A stretch of 64,000 nt of DNA, taken from positions 1 through 64,000 of the forward strand of contig NZ_CP102429.1 of NCBI RefSeq assembly GCF_024652905.1. Direction: 5' to 3'. This document shows positions 43,714 through 54,000 of the stretch, in pieces; the stretch's first letter is position 1; the number at the start of each line of letters is the position of its first letter. The notes under the pieces were generated by a model. It was not told the DNA's origin. It saw only the letters and a program-made list of their open reading frames with translations, and searched no databases. A program made the position numbers and the translations under genes. This stretch comes from Pseudomonas oryzihabitans. GTDB lineage: Bacteria; Pseudomonadota; Gammaproteobacteria; Pseudomonadales; Pseudomonadaceae.

Positions 43714-44265
43714 CTAGCGGGCCCGGATGGGGCCTTCTGCCGGATGCTTCGCGGTATGGGCCGCGATCAGCTGGTCGAGGAGGGCGACGACGTCCGGACG
43801 GCTGAGCAGATCACGCCCCACGACCGCAGCCGGCTTGAACACGCGGCCGGCCTTGCGGGTGTTCCAATCACCGATCACCACGTGGATGCCCTGCACCTGG
43901 CCTACCGGGGGAAGCATGCCCCAGGTCTTGGTGTGGCTGGCGTAGGCTAGTAGGGCGCCAGCGAGCTCTTCGTGCAGCGCCAGGCGCGCCGCGTGATCCT
44001 TCGCCGCCTCGTAGTTGGTCAGGGCGTATTGCAGCACGTCCCACGCCTGGATGCCCTTTGGCAGCGGCAGCCCGCCGCGCTGACACGCGGCGCGGTAGCC
44101 CTCGACCGAGAGCTGTGTAACCAACCGGGCGCCGTGCTCCGGATTCACCGAGTAGATCCAGACCGGCACCGTGTTGGTGGGGTTGCCCTGCACCACCGCG
44201 TTCCAATCCGCCTGCTGGGTGGCCGCTTCGAAGCGCTTTCTCTCCGCTTTCTTGATGTCGTCCAT
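43714..44265 (-). CDS. unknown protein, 183 residues
   Basis: Soluble alpha/beta protein (VPVWIYSVNPEHGARLVTQL, GMLPPVGQVQGIHVVIGDWN). I prefer ATG 44265, which gives MDDIKKAERKRFEAA and a GGGGG ribosome site. It is 11 bp downstream of another small gene on the same strand, and converges with the nuclease gene. No family is recognised. Confidence 0.6.
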   Translation of the reverse strand: MDDIKKAERKRFEAATQQADWNAVVQGNPTNTVPVWIYSVNPEHGARLVTQLSVEGYRAACQRGGLPLPKGIQAWDVLQYALTNYEAAKDHAARLALHEELAGALLAYASHTKTWGMLPPVGQVQGIHVVIGDWNTRKAGRVFKPAAVVGRDLLSRPDVVALLDQLIAAHTAKHPAEGPIRAR

Positions 44266-44276
44266 TACCAGGCCCC

Positions 44277-44510
44277 CTACTCGTCCAATCCAGTATCGCC
44301 GACGCCTTTCCACAGCCGTTCAGCGACCTGGCGGATCAGCACGAGATCGTCCTGTGTGCTTGCCGAGTCGGGTAGGTGACCGATGAACGCTAGCTGCGCG
44401 ATTTCGCGGCAGAAGTCCGGGCGCGAATAACCGGATGCGAGCAGGCCCTGGTAGGCCGATGCGCCAAGCAGCCGCTCGGCTGCGGCGTCGAAGTGCTTCT
44501 GGGTAGCCAT
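44277..44510 (-). CDS. unknown protein, 77 residues
   Basis: Small helical protein (FDAAAERLLGASAYQGLLAS, DFCREIAQLAFIGHL). It is cotranscribed with the following 183-residue protein. Start ATG 44510 after GGAAC. Family unknown. Confidence 0.55.
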   Translation of the reverse strand: MATQKHFDAAAERLLGASAYQGLLASGYSRPDFCREIAQLAFIGHLPDSASTQDDLVLIRQVAERLWKGVGDTGLDE

Positions 44511-44742
44511 GTTCCGAATGCCTCGAGAGTGATGAGAGATCCGTTCCACGCTATCGAGCATTTTAAAAATGCAACTCGGTACCGGCTGCGGCTCGATGCA
44601 AGCCGCGCAGGTCGCCGGTTGCTGCTCCCAGCTGCTCCCAAATTGAGCTTGAGCACGTTCCCCTTGACGGGGCGCCCCAGTTACATACCCTGCGGCCGCT
44701 CTTGCAAGAGCACCCTCCTATGAACCAACAAAAGGCAAAGCT

Positions 44743-44931
44743 ATGGCTACCTACATCCTGACCCGAAACGGCTACCCTCCCATCTATCGAGAGGCAGATG
44801 GCGCTCCACGTGACTTGCTGGAATTTGCCGAGAGGAACGCCGACCTACGTGCTCAGGTGTTCGTTCAGGACGACTGCCTGACGAAGGAACTCTATCCCGG
44901 CTGGCGCAAAAAATATCTCTGGAAGGACTGA
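44743..44931 (+). CDS. unknown protein, 62 residues
   Basis: Small protein (MATYILTRNGYPPIYREADG, QDDCLTKELYPGWRKKYLW) preceded by AAAGGCAAAG. No family. The 230 bp before it hold no other gene. Confidence 0.5.
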   Translation: MATYILTRNGYPPIYREADGAPRDLLEFAERNADLRAQVFVQDDCLTKELYPGWRKKYLWKD

Positions 44932-44999
44932 TTCAGGCCGTTGCTACCCAACACCGATTGACGGTGCTGGTCGAGCACTCCACAGCGCCGGGATCATGC

Positions 45000-45239
45000 T
45001 CACTCGGAGGATTCCAACAGTCGGGACAAGCCCTCGGGTTCTATCCCCCATCCCTCCCCCAGCGTGAAAGTTGGGCGACCGTGAAACCGGTCAGCTTTAC
45101 CCATGCTGACACTCATGGCTTCACCGGTGACTCCATGGAAATCGCTGCAGTCGTCATAGTCGACAGAAATCTCCGCGTCGTATCGCTGGAGGAGGTCTCG
45201 TAGCTCGGTGAGAAATGCGATCCGTGTCGTGTGATCCAT
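45000..45239 (-). CDS. unknown protein, 79 residues
   Basis: Small acidic protein with EISVDYDDCSDFHGVTGEAM. Its start touches the stop of the preceding gene (1-bp overlap), so the pair is cotranscribed. Family unknown. Confidence 0.5.
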   Translation of the reverse strand: MDHTTRIAFLTELRDLLQRYDAEISVDYDDCSDFHGVTGEAMSVSMGKADRFHGRPTFTLGEGWGIEPEGLSRLLESSE

Positions 45240-45475
45240 CAGTTCGACTCCTGAAGGCGTGCGCAGGAAGCGACGAAATGATGGGTGTCACCGAGCAGCG
45301 CGCTCCGTGCAGACGCGTCACACAGGTGCCAGTGCTCGTTGGCCACCTTGAACCGGCCCAAGTAATCCAGTCCCTCGAGATCGGCGGCGGCAATCTGCTC
45401 GCGGTCGCCCAAGGCCGCAACCGCACGCTCCCGCTCCGCATATCGTTCCTGTAGGACTTTGGGGTGCCTGTTCAT
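45239..45475 (-). CDS. unknown protein, 78 residues
   Basis: Charged helical protein (HPKVLQERYAERERAVAALG). ATG 45475 is chosen over an in-frame TTG at 45490. First of a two-gene unit. Family unknown. The 300 bp before it (45491-45792) hold no supported gene. Confidence 0.5.
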   Translation of the reverse strand: MNRHPKVLQERYAERERAVAALGDREQIAAADLEGLDYLGRFKVANEHWHLCDASARSALLGDTHHFVASCARLQESN

Positions 45476-45792
45476 CTTGCGCTCGCTCAATACTGATGGA
45501 ATCGCCTCCTAGGCTAGCGGCCTTCTGGAAAACGCAAACACCGGGCACCTTATCGCTTGTCAGGGACCGCACATCGAAGGATGGCGAGGTCTGGGCGCCA
45601 GCTGCGTTTACCCTGGCACCAGAAGGGTTCGTCGGCCTACGGTGAGGAAGCTCCTCAAGCCTACAGCTCGATCCCAGATCTGCGCCGCTCGGGTCTGGGG
45701 CGTTTGCTGCATAGGGCAAGCCTGGTACTTTGGGCGTATCAGTCGACGATTGCCGACGCCAATCATTGAGCATATGGAGTTGAAGTTCATCC

Positions 45793-46050
45793 ATGATCAG
45801 GCCGCTGAAAACAGCAACCCGGCTCTCGCTTGCGGTCATTCTTTTCCCTATTGCAATGATCGCCCTCTTCTTTACCGGCCGAATGGGGCACGCGGCTGCT
45901 GATTATCTTTGGCAGGCTGCAGTGCCCGCGCTCGAAGATAATCCGTGGTGGCTGCTGCTTATGGCAGCACCAGGAGTTCTCTTGCCAATTATGGTGATGA
46001 TGTTTTTGTTCAAACCGGTCGAAAGTAGAACGACTTCGAAAGCGTCGTGA
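45793..46050 (+). CDS. small inner-membrane protein
   Basis: 85 residues with two predicted membrane helices (LSLAVILFPIAMIALFF and WWLLLMAAPGVLLPIMVMMF) and short charged ends. Family unknown. Confidence 0.6.
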   Translation: MIRPLKTATRLSLAVILFPIAMIALFFTGRMGHAAADYLWQAAVPALEDNPWWLLLMAAPGVLLPIMVMMFLFKPVESRTTSKAS

Positions 46051-46086
46051 GCTAGTTGATCAGCACGAATACACTGAAGAATCCTA

Positions 46087-46110
46087 GTCATCGCCTTCAT
46101 TGGCGATGAC
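46087..46110. terminator. stem-loop after small membrane protein gene
   Basis: 9-bp perfect arms GTCATCGCC/GGCGATGAC with 6-base loop, 37 bp after the stop codon. No T-run, so termination is only likely. Confidence 0.45.
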
Positions 46111-46207
46111 AGGCGCCGGCGGAGTTTACCGCTGGCACCAAGAGATCAAGCACCGCAGAGCGGCACCGCTGGGGCCACCCTGGATGAAGGAAAAAGGACT
46201 TTTGAAC

Positions 46208-46777
46208 ATGGCAATGAGTGCCGAGCCTGATGATGCGCCTGACTGGCTGGTGCAGAAGCCGCGTAGGGCGCGGCCGGTCGCTTTAGTCGTGTGCCTTGCC
46301 GTCGGCGGCCTCGCGACACTTGCTGCCCTGCAGCTGGTCAGCCGGGCGCTGCCAGGTCCATCGACATCCGTAGGTACTGACCGCCCCGCCCTTCGCGCCG
46401 AGGCTGCAGCTCATCCTGCCCCAGAGCCGGTCGATACCGTCCGCGGCACGGTCCGCCGCGTTACGCCTTCACCCGTGGAAGGAAATGCGTCATCCGCGGC
46501 GACCCCACCCTCGAACGTCCAGCCGCCGGCAGTGGCGATCGGCAAGCAGACCGTCTTCAACGACCGGAACTTCACGCCGCGGGGCGCCGACAACGTGGTG
46601 AGCTTCAGCGAAGCCCCTCGAAGCCTGGCGCCAGAAGAGGCGCCCCCGCAGCCGACGAAGGTCACGGTGGTGCACCAGACGCCAAGCATGAAGGACCGCG
46701 TCTGCTGGCCGTATAAGGCTGGCAGCCTGGAGCATCGCAACTGCCGATCCGCCGTGGGTCTTCAGTACCGGGATTAG
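46208..46777 (+). CDS. single-pass membrane protein, unknown
   Basis: 189 residues: a cytoplasmic start (MSAEPDDAPDWLVQKPRRAR), one membrane helix (PVALVVCLAVGGLATLAALQ), then a Pro/Ala-rich periplasmic region. The end carries two cysteines (DRVCWPYKAG, HRNCRSAVG). Topology suggests an envelope protein, perhaps linked to the transfer apparatus, but no family is recognised. Start ATG 46208 follows AAAAAGGAC; 46184 is an alternative. Confidence 0.6.
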   Translation: MAMSAEPDDAPDWLVQKPRRARPVALVVCLAVGGLATLAALQLVSRALPGPSTSVGTDRPALRAEAAAHPAPEPVDTVRGTVRRVTPSPVEGNASSAATPPSNVQPPAVAIGKQTVFNDRNFTPRGADNVVSFSEAPRSLAPEEAPPQPTKVTVVHQTPSMKDRVCWPYKAGSLEHRNCRSAVGLQYRD

Positions 46778-46963
46778 CGTCACTGCCGGCCGCCGGCCAA
46801 ATCTGCGCGGTTCACGCCCGGAGCGTGCTCAATCCGGCGTTTGCCTAGGCGGCTGCCGTGCTGTACTGACAGGGATCTCTCCCTCAGCGTGGCTGGCCGG
46901 CGACACCCGCTATCGGACCGCGGTGAGGAGATAGCTACCACCTTGGCTTGGAGGCCTACGCCT

Positions 46964-48223
46964 ATGCTCAACAACCGCTATCGGATCACCCTGGGCGGGA
47001 AGTCATACTCCCCTGAGTTCCAAACGGATCCTCAGTACGCCGCGGCCTGGAAGCGCGTCCTGGAACGCGCCTACGGCCGGGAACACGGTCTGTGCGGATG
47101 CCCTGGGAGCGGCGAGCGAAAGGTGACGATCAAGCTGCGCGAAGGATCGGACGGCTACCACCTAGCCCGCTACCCTCACAGCGGCCCGGAGCATGCCAAT
47201 GACTGTCGCTTCTATGCAGCAGCGCCCGAGCGCTCTGGTCTGCAGGGCTATGCCGTCGGCGTGGTGGAAGAAACCGCCGACGGGGGTATGAAGGTGAGGC
47301 TCGCCCGGGGCGTACGGCAGCAAGCGCCTGGGGAAGCTGCGGATGCGACTCCCTCTCCGCCGGCCGCCCCGGGCGTGAAGAAGCCGGCCATGACGCTCCT
47401 GGGCCTGCTACATCTTCTCTGGTCGGAAAGCCGGCTCACCACCTGGTACCCGGCAATGGCGGGAAAGCGTAATGGGGAGCTGGTTTCTCACCTGCTTCAC
47501 GAATGCGCCGGGCGGGTGTCGGTAGCGCCTCGCATCAAGCTCGACCAGGTGCTGCTGCTGGCTGCTCAGAAAGAGAAGCGGCGCGAGGCCACCAACCGCG
47601 AGATCGCCACGAACGCGGCTTCACGCAACTGGCGGCTGGTCGTCGTCAGTCCCCTGGCCAGGTACGACGAGGAGCGGCACAGCGGCTCGCCGGAGAGATT
47701 GCCGGTGACTGGGCCATTCGGGATGCCAACGCTCTACCTGCCCCCTGCCGTATGGGAAACCGCCTCTCGCCGATTCGGACGGGAGCTGGGCGCCTGGCGA
47801 AGGGGAAGCCGGGTGATCGCTATCGCTCAAATCGCGCAGCGCCCGGGTAAAGCCCACCAGGCGGATGTGCTCGAGGTGGCGCTGATGCAGGTGAGCGAGC
47901 AGTGGATCCCGCTCGATTCAGACCTGGAAGGCAAGGTCGAGCAGAAGCTGCGGGATGAGGGGCGCAAGTTCGACAAGCCGCTGCGTTACGACGCCGATGA
48001 GTGCGCGGTCTTCCCAGACTTCTGGCTGCTCGATATGCAGCAGGATTTTGCGCTCGAGGTCTTCGGCATGGCCACGCCGCAGTACCTGGAACGGCGCGGC
48101 ACGAAAGAACAGTGGTACTGCAGCGAGTACGGCAAGACGGGCTGGTGGCGCTGGGACGCGACCCAGGACCCTCGCGGAGAACACATACCGGCGTTCCCCG
48201 CGGCATACGGGTCTTCCAGGTAG
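46964..48223 (+). CDS. DUF1173-family protein
   Basis: This 419-residue protein is of a conserved plasmid/ICE family. The start MLNNRYRITLGGKSYSPEF is followed by a Cys/His cluster (GLCGCPG, HSGPEHANDCRF) that may bind zinc, then a large alpha/beta region. ATG 46964 has GGAGG nine bases upstream; the longer frame lacks one. The C-terminal part (VFPDFWLLDMQQDFALEVFG) has acidic residues recalling a nuclease core, but I would not claim activity. Function of the family is unknown to me. Confidence 0.7.
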   Translation: MLNNRYRITLGGKSYSPEFQTDPQYAAAWKRVLERAYGREHGLCGCPGSGERKVTIKLREGSDGYHLARYPHSGPEHANDCRFYAAAPERSGLQGYAVGVVEETADGGMKVRLARGVRQQAPGEAADATPSPPAAPGVKKPAMTLLGLLHLLWSESRLTTWYPAMAGKRNGELVSHLLHECAGRVSVAPRIKLDQVLLLAAQKEKRREATNREIATNAASRNWRLVVVSPLARYDEERHSGSPERLPVTGPFGMPTLYLPPAVWETASRRFGRELGAWRRGSRVIAIAQIAQRPGKAHQADVLEVALMQVSEQWIPLDSDLEGKVEQKLRDEGRKFDKPLRYDADECAVFPDFWLLDMQQDFALEVFGMATPQYLERRGTKEQWYCSEYGKTGWWRWDATQDPRGEHIPAFPAAYGSSR

Positions 48224-48262
48224 GTCGACGTGAACCCGCACAGGCAGCGCAACCGTCCGGGA

Positions 48263-48433
48263 TCAGTCTTCGGCTTGGTCCGGACAGTGGTCGATGGTAT
48301 CGCCGCCGGCGATCAGCGGGGTCACCCAACGCCCGAACCCAGGCATGCCAGTGAACTCTTCTGCCGGCCACAATTCGACGGCGCCGCTTTCAAACTCAAC
48401 GCGCCAAGCGATCACCTTTGCTTGCTCCGCCAT
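48263..48433 (-). CDS. small protein gene cut off from its ribosome site by an IS
   Basis: 56 residues (MAEQAKVIAWRVEFESGAVE). The ATG (48433-48431) abuts the left end of the IS3-family element. The other copy of the duplicated CCAT target, on the far side of the IS (49670-49673), is preceded on the minus strand by TTGGAGAGCGTA, evidently the original ribosome site. The ORF is intact but has lost its native leader. Family unknown. Confidence 0.6.
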   Translation of the reverse strand: MAEQAKVIAWRVEFESGAVELWPAEEFTGMPGFGRWVTPLIAGGDTIDHCPDQAED

Positions 48434-48441
48434 TGTAGTGG

Positions 48442-49604
<1,163 letters not shown>

Positions 49605-49777
49605 CAGACACCTCTCTATGGCGAGCATTCTCGCCCTAAATGGGTGTCCGGAATCAGTAGACCACTACACCATTACGCTCTCCAAGGTTGGGTACCAATC
49701 GGCGATAGCCTATACAGCATTTGCTGAGATGCTACTTGAGCGGTGAGTCTGCGATCCAGGCGATCTCGCCGTAGAAG

Positions 49778-50143
49778 CTAGGACGTCTTCTGTGCTGGAG
49801 CTTCAGGCTCGACCGGGAAGAGCAGATAGTTAAGGCGATCGTCGTTGATCCAATCGAACTCCGGCCAAGCGCCGCCGGCGTCGATAAAGGCCTTTTGCCT
49901 TTCCAGCGGGACAACCATTTTCACTTTGGTGGTCGAATTTCCGCAGGTCTTCTGGGTGATGTCGACGACCTTCGCGTCAGTCGCAACACCGGAGAGCACG
50001 CATCCGCCTGGCCGTTTAAATGCCAGCTGCGTGCCTGCAACGGTAGTCTTGAGCTCGGTCACCAATACTACCCGCGTTGCGTAATTCAGATCAGGCGTGG
50101 CATGCGCCCCGGTAGTTATTAGCATCGCTAATATCGTGCACAT
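49778..50143 (-). CDS. exported protein, unknown
   Basis: 121 residues, signal peptide (CTILAMLITTGAHA), mature part with two cysteines (GGCVLSG, KTCGNST) likely disulfide-linked in the periplasm. Start at ATG 50143. Family unknown. Confidence 0.6.
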   Translation of the reverse strand: MCTILAMLITTGAHATPDLNYATRVVLVTELKTTVAGTQLAFKRPGGCVLSGVATDAKVVDITQKTCGNSTTKVKMVVPLERQKAFIDAGGAWPEFDWINDDRLNYLLFPVEPEAPAQKTS

Positions 50144-50200
50144 CTTTCGCACAGAACACCTCAAAGAGCAGCGCAAAAAAACTTTGATCGATAAACAGTG

Positions 50201-50719
50201 CTAAGCACTAATGGACACTGACTGATTGACTTCGGCATCGCCATCCTCAACTAGCTCGAAGATTGGATCGATGAAATGGCTCTCGACTATTTCCATTATA
50301 CGGTCGGCCTCTACCTCGGTAAGGGTTAACTCGCCCGCGTGAAGTCGCACGTAGACGGACTCTCGCCGATACATAAACCGTCCTTTACTAACAGCTGGCC
50401 GGTTAGCCACCTCCGTGATCAGTTTGTTGAAGGCAGCGGGATCGCCTAGGAAGTGAGTACGCGTGGAAAACCACTGATGGAAGACCGGACTGTCAACTAT
50501 TTGGGCGGAGTTCGGCCGAATGTCCAAGCGAAGGCGGTTGGCTATCACCTTGCGACGTGTGTACCAACAATAGAGAGCGCCGCCCCAGCCGCCAACCGTT
50601 AGCAGGGCAGTGTAAACAGGGCTATATCCCAGCTCCAGGCCGTTTGAATAAACCAACCAGACGCTTCCAATACTAAATATTGGCGCCATAATCAAAACTA
50701 TGTAGGGTGGCTGTTTCAT
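50201..50719 (-). CDS. membrane protein, unknown
   Basis: 172 residues. Two membrane helices at the N-terminus (YIVLIMAPIFSIGSVWLVYS and ALLTVGGWGGALYCWYT), then a cytoplasmic domain of about 110 residues (VANRPAVSKGRFMYRRESVY, LTEVEADRIMEIVESHF). Family unknown. Confidence 0.6.
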   Translation of the reverse strand: MKQPPYIVLIMAPIFSIGSVWLVYSNGLELGYSPVYTALLTVGGWGGALYCWYTRRKVIANRLRLDIRPNSAQIVDSPVFHQWFSTRTHFLGDPAAFNKLITEVANRPAVSKGRFMYRRESVYVRLHAGELTLTEVEADRIMEIVESHFIDPIFELVEDGDAEVNQSVSISA

Positions 50720-50840
50720 ATTTTATTCCGTCGTCGAAGCCGCTAACAGCGGCGATCTAAATTACATTGGCTTTTCGGCCGCGCTAAGACGTGTCGTAAA
50801 AGAACGATGGCCCTGGCCACGAGGCGCTGTACTCGAACGA

Positions 50841-51365
50841 TCAACCGATTTTCAGGCCGGCAAATATGCCTTCATACTTGAAGGTAACCAACGCGTGCAG
50901 ATCACGCTTTACTTCATCGCTGCACCTATCTCTACAGTCCTCGTAAAAATAGAGCGCATCTGACTGCAAGTCATCGACAACGTCGTTCCAGCACACGTCA
51001 TACCAAGTCCGGTCTTCACCTGGATCGGCGTCATATTGAGCTTGCAGTTTGAAGCGAGGGATCGCGGTCCACTTATACACGCCGGCATTAGGCTCAAACT
51101 GATAAAGAAGCTCCAGCTTATCGTTCAGTTTCTGCAACGCATCTTGAGGCGTTTTGCCGGTCGCTGACGGGAATAATGGATTTTCATTGAGAAAGATTTG
51201 CGCTTCGGTACCGTCGAAATCGCCGCCTTCGAGCTTGTCGAATAGAAAATCGGCAGCCGAGCGGTGCGCGACGATTGCGCGGAAGCCGCCGCCATAGCGT
51301 TGGTCCTCAACACCCAAATGGTCTTGGGTAGCCTCAAGATATTTATTCAGCGCGTCCAGCTTCAT
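50841..51365 (-). CDS. soluble protein, unknown
   Basis: 174 residues, acidic, rich in aromatic residues (WYDVCWNDVVDDLQSDALYF, YEDCRDRCSDEVKRDL). No signal or membrane segment. Family unknown. Composition is a little lower in GC than most neighbours. Confidence 0.6.
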   Translation of the reverse strand: MKLDALNKYLEATQDHLGVEDQRYGGGFRAIVAHRSAADFLFDKLEGGDFDGTEAQIFLNENPLFPSATGKTPQDALQKLNDKLELLYQFEPNAGVYKWTAIPRFKLQAQYDADPGEDRTWYDVCWNDVVDDLQSDALYFYEDCRDRCSDEVKRDLHALVTFKYEGIFAGLKIG

Positions 51366-51751
51366 GATGTGTTCCTGAGTCAGCCCGCAGGCATCGGTTA
51401 ACAGCTTATGGCCGGTGTAGATGATCGCCTAATGCCTGATGGTGCCCGAGGCGGCCGCCGGACGATGGCCAATTTGCGCCCATCGAAGGGGTGAACCTCA
51501 GCGGTGGTAGTAGCGATGGGAACCCTCACGCACAGGTAACCCTTGCTTACTGTCTAGGCGCTCACAGCGGCAGCTGATCGAGATTGCGGGAAGCTTGTAG
51601 CCCCGGCCTGGTATAGCAGCCGCTTCCCCGGCGCGCTCCCGGACCAGTTGCCCGATCTGGGTAGGGCCGCCGGCACGAGGTGGCGGATATCAATGCTCGA
51701 CACCTGCAGGCGCCGTGCACGGCGGATTCAGCGCGGCAGGGCTTCAGACGG
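51366..51751. other. intergenic region without recognisable gene
   Basis: Short frames on both strands lack ribosome sites and family features. Nothing further seen. Confidence 0.5.
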
Positions 51752-52042
51752 TCAGGCTCGGGGAAGGGAGCAGTGCTTAGCGCTGGAGGCTTTGCCAGCC
51801 AGGTGGAGCAGCCCAAGAGCGATTACAACCGCAGGGCAGATCCAGCAGATGCCGGCCAGCATCCACCCGAAAAAATCGCTCCAGCCAGGCACAGGCGCCT
51901 CGTAAAACAGGTGGAAAGGAGACCAGCTGATCTTGCCGTTCCAGTAGAGGCCGGCGAGTGCGTACCCGGCGATCAGAACCGCTGTCGCCAGGGCGGCGAG
52001 GCCGCGTTTTGTTCGATTCACAGATATCGTCCCAAAAGTCAT
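51752..52042 (-). CDS. small membrane protein
   Basis: 96 residues with two membrane helices (GLAALATAVLIAGYALAGLY and FFGWMLAGICWICPAVVIAL). Family unknown. Confidence 0.55.
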   Translation of the reverse strand: MTFGTISVNRTKRGLAALATAVLIAGYALAGLYWNGKISWSPFHLFYEAPVPGWSDFFGWMLAGICWICPAVVIALGLLHLAGKASSAKHCSLPRA

Positions 52043-52136
52043 TAGATCCGGTACGTTGAGGCGGCGTGTTGAGCCCAGAGAAAGGTTCAGCGAGATTGCC
52101 CCTCCCCTCGCCTACTTTTCAGCGCGCTTACCGATG

Positions 52137-52376
52137 TCAGGAGCGCTCGGCCTCTTCCTCGAAGAATGACGGGCCAGGTACCGAGTCTCTGTACTCGAAC
52201 GCGTAACCGAAATCATCGTCGTGTTCGGCCCCTGCCATCTGGCCGGCTTTAAGACGAGCAGTAACTCTCTCAAGCAGGCTAATGAGGTCCGCCCGACTGG
52301 TATGTCGAGTGCCCTGCAGCTTGATAGTCAGCTGCTGCAGCGGGTACGCGTGTTCAATCCAGGCTTTGTTCGGCAT
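52137..52376 (-). CDS. unknown protein, 79 residues
   Basis: Small soluble protein (WIEHAYPLQQLTIKLQGTRH, SRADLISLLERVTARLKAGQ). ATG 52376 chosen because GGAG then sits six bases upstream. Family unknown. Confidence 0.5.
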   Translation of the reverse strand: MPNKAWIEHAYPLQQLTIKLQGTRHTSRADLISLLERVTARLKAGQMAGAEHDDDFGYAFEYRDSVPGPSFFEEEAERS

Positions 52377-52613
52377 TCGCATCTCCGGTGTGGGAATTGA
52401 TCATGGGCGGAGAACCATCAGTCGTGTCATCTGCATTAAGGTTCGTCCGGTGAAAGCAGCAGTCGTGTTCGATGTGCAGCCCCCATGGTCCCTGTCTCAC
52501 GACGGAACAGTTCGTTGATTTGCTCCCTGAAGAGGGGTGAACTGGCGCAGCGAATGCTGCCGGGCCTTTCTTCACTCGGGTTTGAAGCGGGCGGCACGCG
52601 ATCGCCGCCGGGC

Positions 52614-52991
52614 CTAAGCTCCAGGCCCTTCGCTCTCTCGAAGCATCTGCAGCAGGCGAGCGCGCCGGCTCTCCAGTTCACCGATCTGACGCTCCAAGTT
52701 CTCCAGGCGCTCGCGCTGGGCAGCCGAGGTCTCCGGGCAGGCCTGGGCGCCCTCGATCAGTCGCATGCAGTCCGGGAAGCCGCGGATCTCCGTCAAGCTG
52801 AAGCCGGCGCCAAGCAGGCGCTGCAGCTGCCGAACCTGCGCCACCGCGCTGGCCGAGAAGTGCCGGTAGCCATTGGTACCGCGGCCAGCCGCCAGCAGGC
52901 CCTGGGCCTCGTAGTGACGTAGTGAGCGCACGCTGACGCCGGTGGCGGTAGCCAGCTGGCCAATGCTGAGGGAAGGTGCGGGTGCAGGCAT
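52614..52991 (-). CDS. MerR-family regulator of the hydrolase pair
   Basis: 125 residues: HTH (SIGQLATATGVSVRSLRHYE, then NGYRHFSASAVAQVRQLQRL), then a coiled dimer helix (RERLENLERQIGELESRRAR). One cysteine pair-like site (DCMRLIEGAQACPE). It is divergent from two alpha/beta hydrolase genes and likely activates them. Start ATG 52991 gives the standard length; a longer frame would cross the promoter. Confidence 0.85.
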   Translation of the reverse strand: MPAPAPSLSIGQLATATGVSVRSLRHYEAQGLLAAGRGTNGYRHFSASAVAQVRQLQRLLGAGFSLTEIRGFPDCMRLIEGAQACPETSAAQRERLENLERQIGELESRRARLLQMLRESEGPGA

Positions 52992-53049
52992 GGCGACGGT
53001 CCGAAGCGTTGGTGGCAGGAAAGATCCACTATCGCATGACACGCGGCGC

Positions 53050-53082
53050 TTGACCCTGACACTGGTGTCATCCCCGAGACTC
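53050..53082 (+). promoter_or_regulatory. MerR-type promoter of the hydrolase operon
   Basis: TTGACC (53050-53055) is followed by the palindrome TGACACTGGTGTCA (53057-53070), where a long spacer of about 20 bp would lie before a weak -10. Palindrome inside an overlong spacer is the MerR-family signature. It lies 28 bp upstream of the hydrolase start. Confidence 0.65.
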
Positions 53083-53109
53083 GAGACTCCCTTATTCCGG
53101 AGAGCCACC

Positions 53110-54000
53110 ATGAGTCGTGTGCGACTGCTATCGCTGATCCTATTGTTGAGTCTGACCAGTCTGGCCGCCCAGGCGCGGGAATGGCGAGTGACGGCCCCCG
53201 ACGGTGTGGTGCTCGCTGTCCAAGAACAGGGCAATCCCCGCGGTATGCCGATCGTCTTCATCCACGGTTTGCTGGGCAGCCGGTTGAATTGGGACGCCCA
53301 GCTTACGAGCGCTGATCTGAGTCGCTTTCGCCTGATCACCTACGACCTTCGCGGCCATGGCCTTTCAGGCAAGCCGTCCGATGCCGCGGCTTATCGTGAG
53401 GGTCGGCGCTGGGCCGACGATTTGGCCGCCGTCATCGCTGCCACCGGTGCCCGCCAACCTGTGCTCGTAGGGTGGTCTCTGGGCGCTACGGTCATATCCA
53501 ACTACTTGGCCGCCTATGGGGACAGCGCCATTTCCGGTGCGGTCTACGTTGACGGTGTCATCGAGCTCGCGTCAGCGCAGATCGTGCCGCACCCGGAGAT
53601 CTACAGGGACCTGGTCTCATCTGATCTGCGCACGCATCTGGATGCCATCCGAGATTTCCTCGCCCTGTGCTTCGCCACGCCGCCGGCGCCGGCGTTGTTC
53701 CAGCGCCTGTACGCCAACGCTGCTATGGCATCTTGGAACATGCAGAGCGCCGTGCAGGGTCAGGATGTGGCGGCCGCCACCGGGCTTGGCCGCGCGCAGG
53801 TGCCGGTGTGGCTGCTCTACGGCGAGAAGGACGCCTTGGTACGGCCGGAGGCATCTATCGCCCGGGCCCAGGCGCTGAATCCGCGCGTCACGGTCACACG
53901 CTACGCTGAGTCTGGGCATGCGCCGTTCCTGGAAGAGGCACCACGCTTCAACCACGACCTGGCAACCTTCGTCGACCGCGTAGAGAGACGCCAGCCATGA
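53110..54000 (+). CDS. exported alpha/beta hydrolase
   Basis: 296 residues with a signal peptide (LLSLILLLSLTSLAAQA). Oxyanion region FIHGLLGS, nucleophile elbow GWSLGATV (Ser), acid in GEKDALV, base in ESGHAPFLEE: a full Ser-Asp-His triad. Substrate unknown. Start ATG 53110 with GGAGAG upstream. Its stop overlaps the next gene's ATG (ATGA). Confidence 0.85.
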   Translation: MSRVRLLSLILLLSLTSLAAQAREWRVTAPDGVVLAVQEQGNPRGMPIVFIHGLLGSRLNWDAQLTSADLSRFRLITYDLRGHGLSGKPSDAAAYREGRRWADDLAAVIAATGARQPVLVGWSLGATVISNYLAAYGDSAISGAVYVDGVIELASAQIVPHPEIYRDLVSSDLRTHLDAIRDFLALCFATPPAPALFQRLYANAAMASWNMQSAVQGQDVAAATGLGRAQVPVWLLYGEKDALVRPEASIARAQALNPRVTVTRYAESGHAPFLEEAPRFNHDLATFVDRVERRQP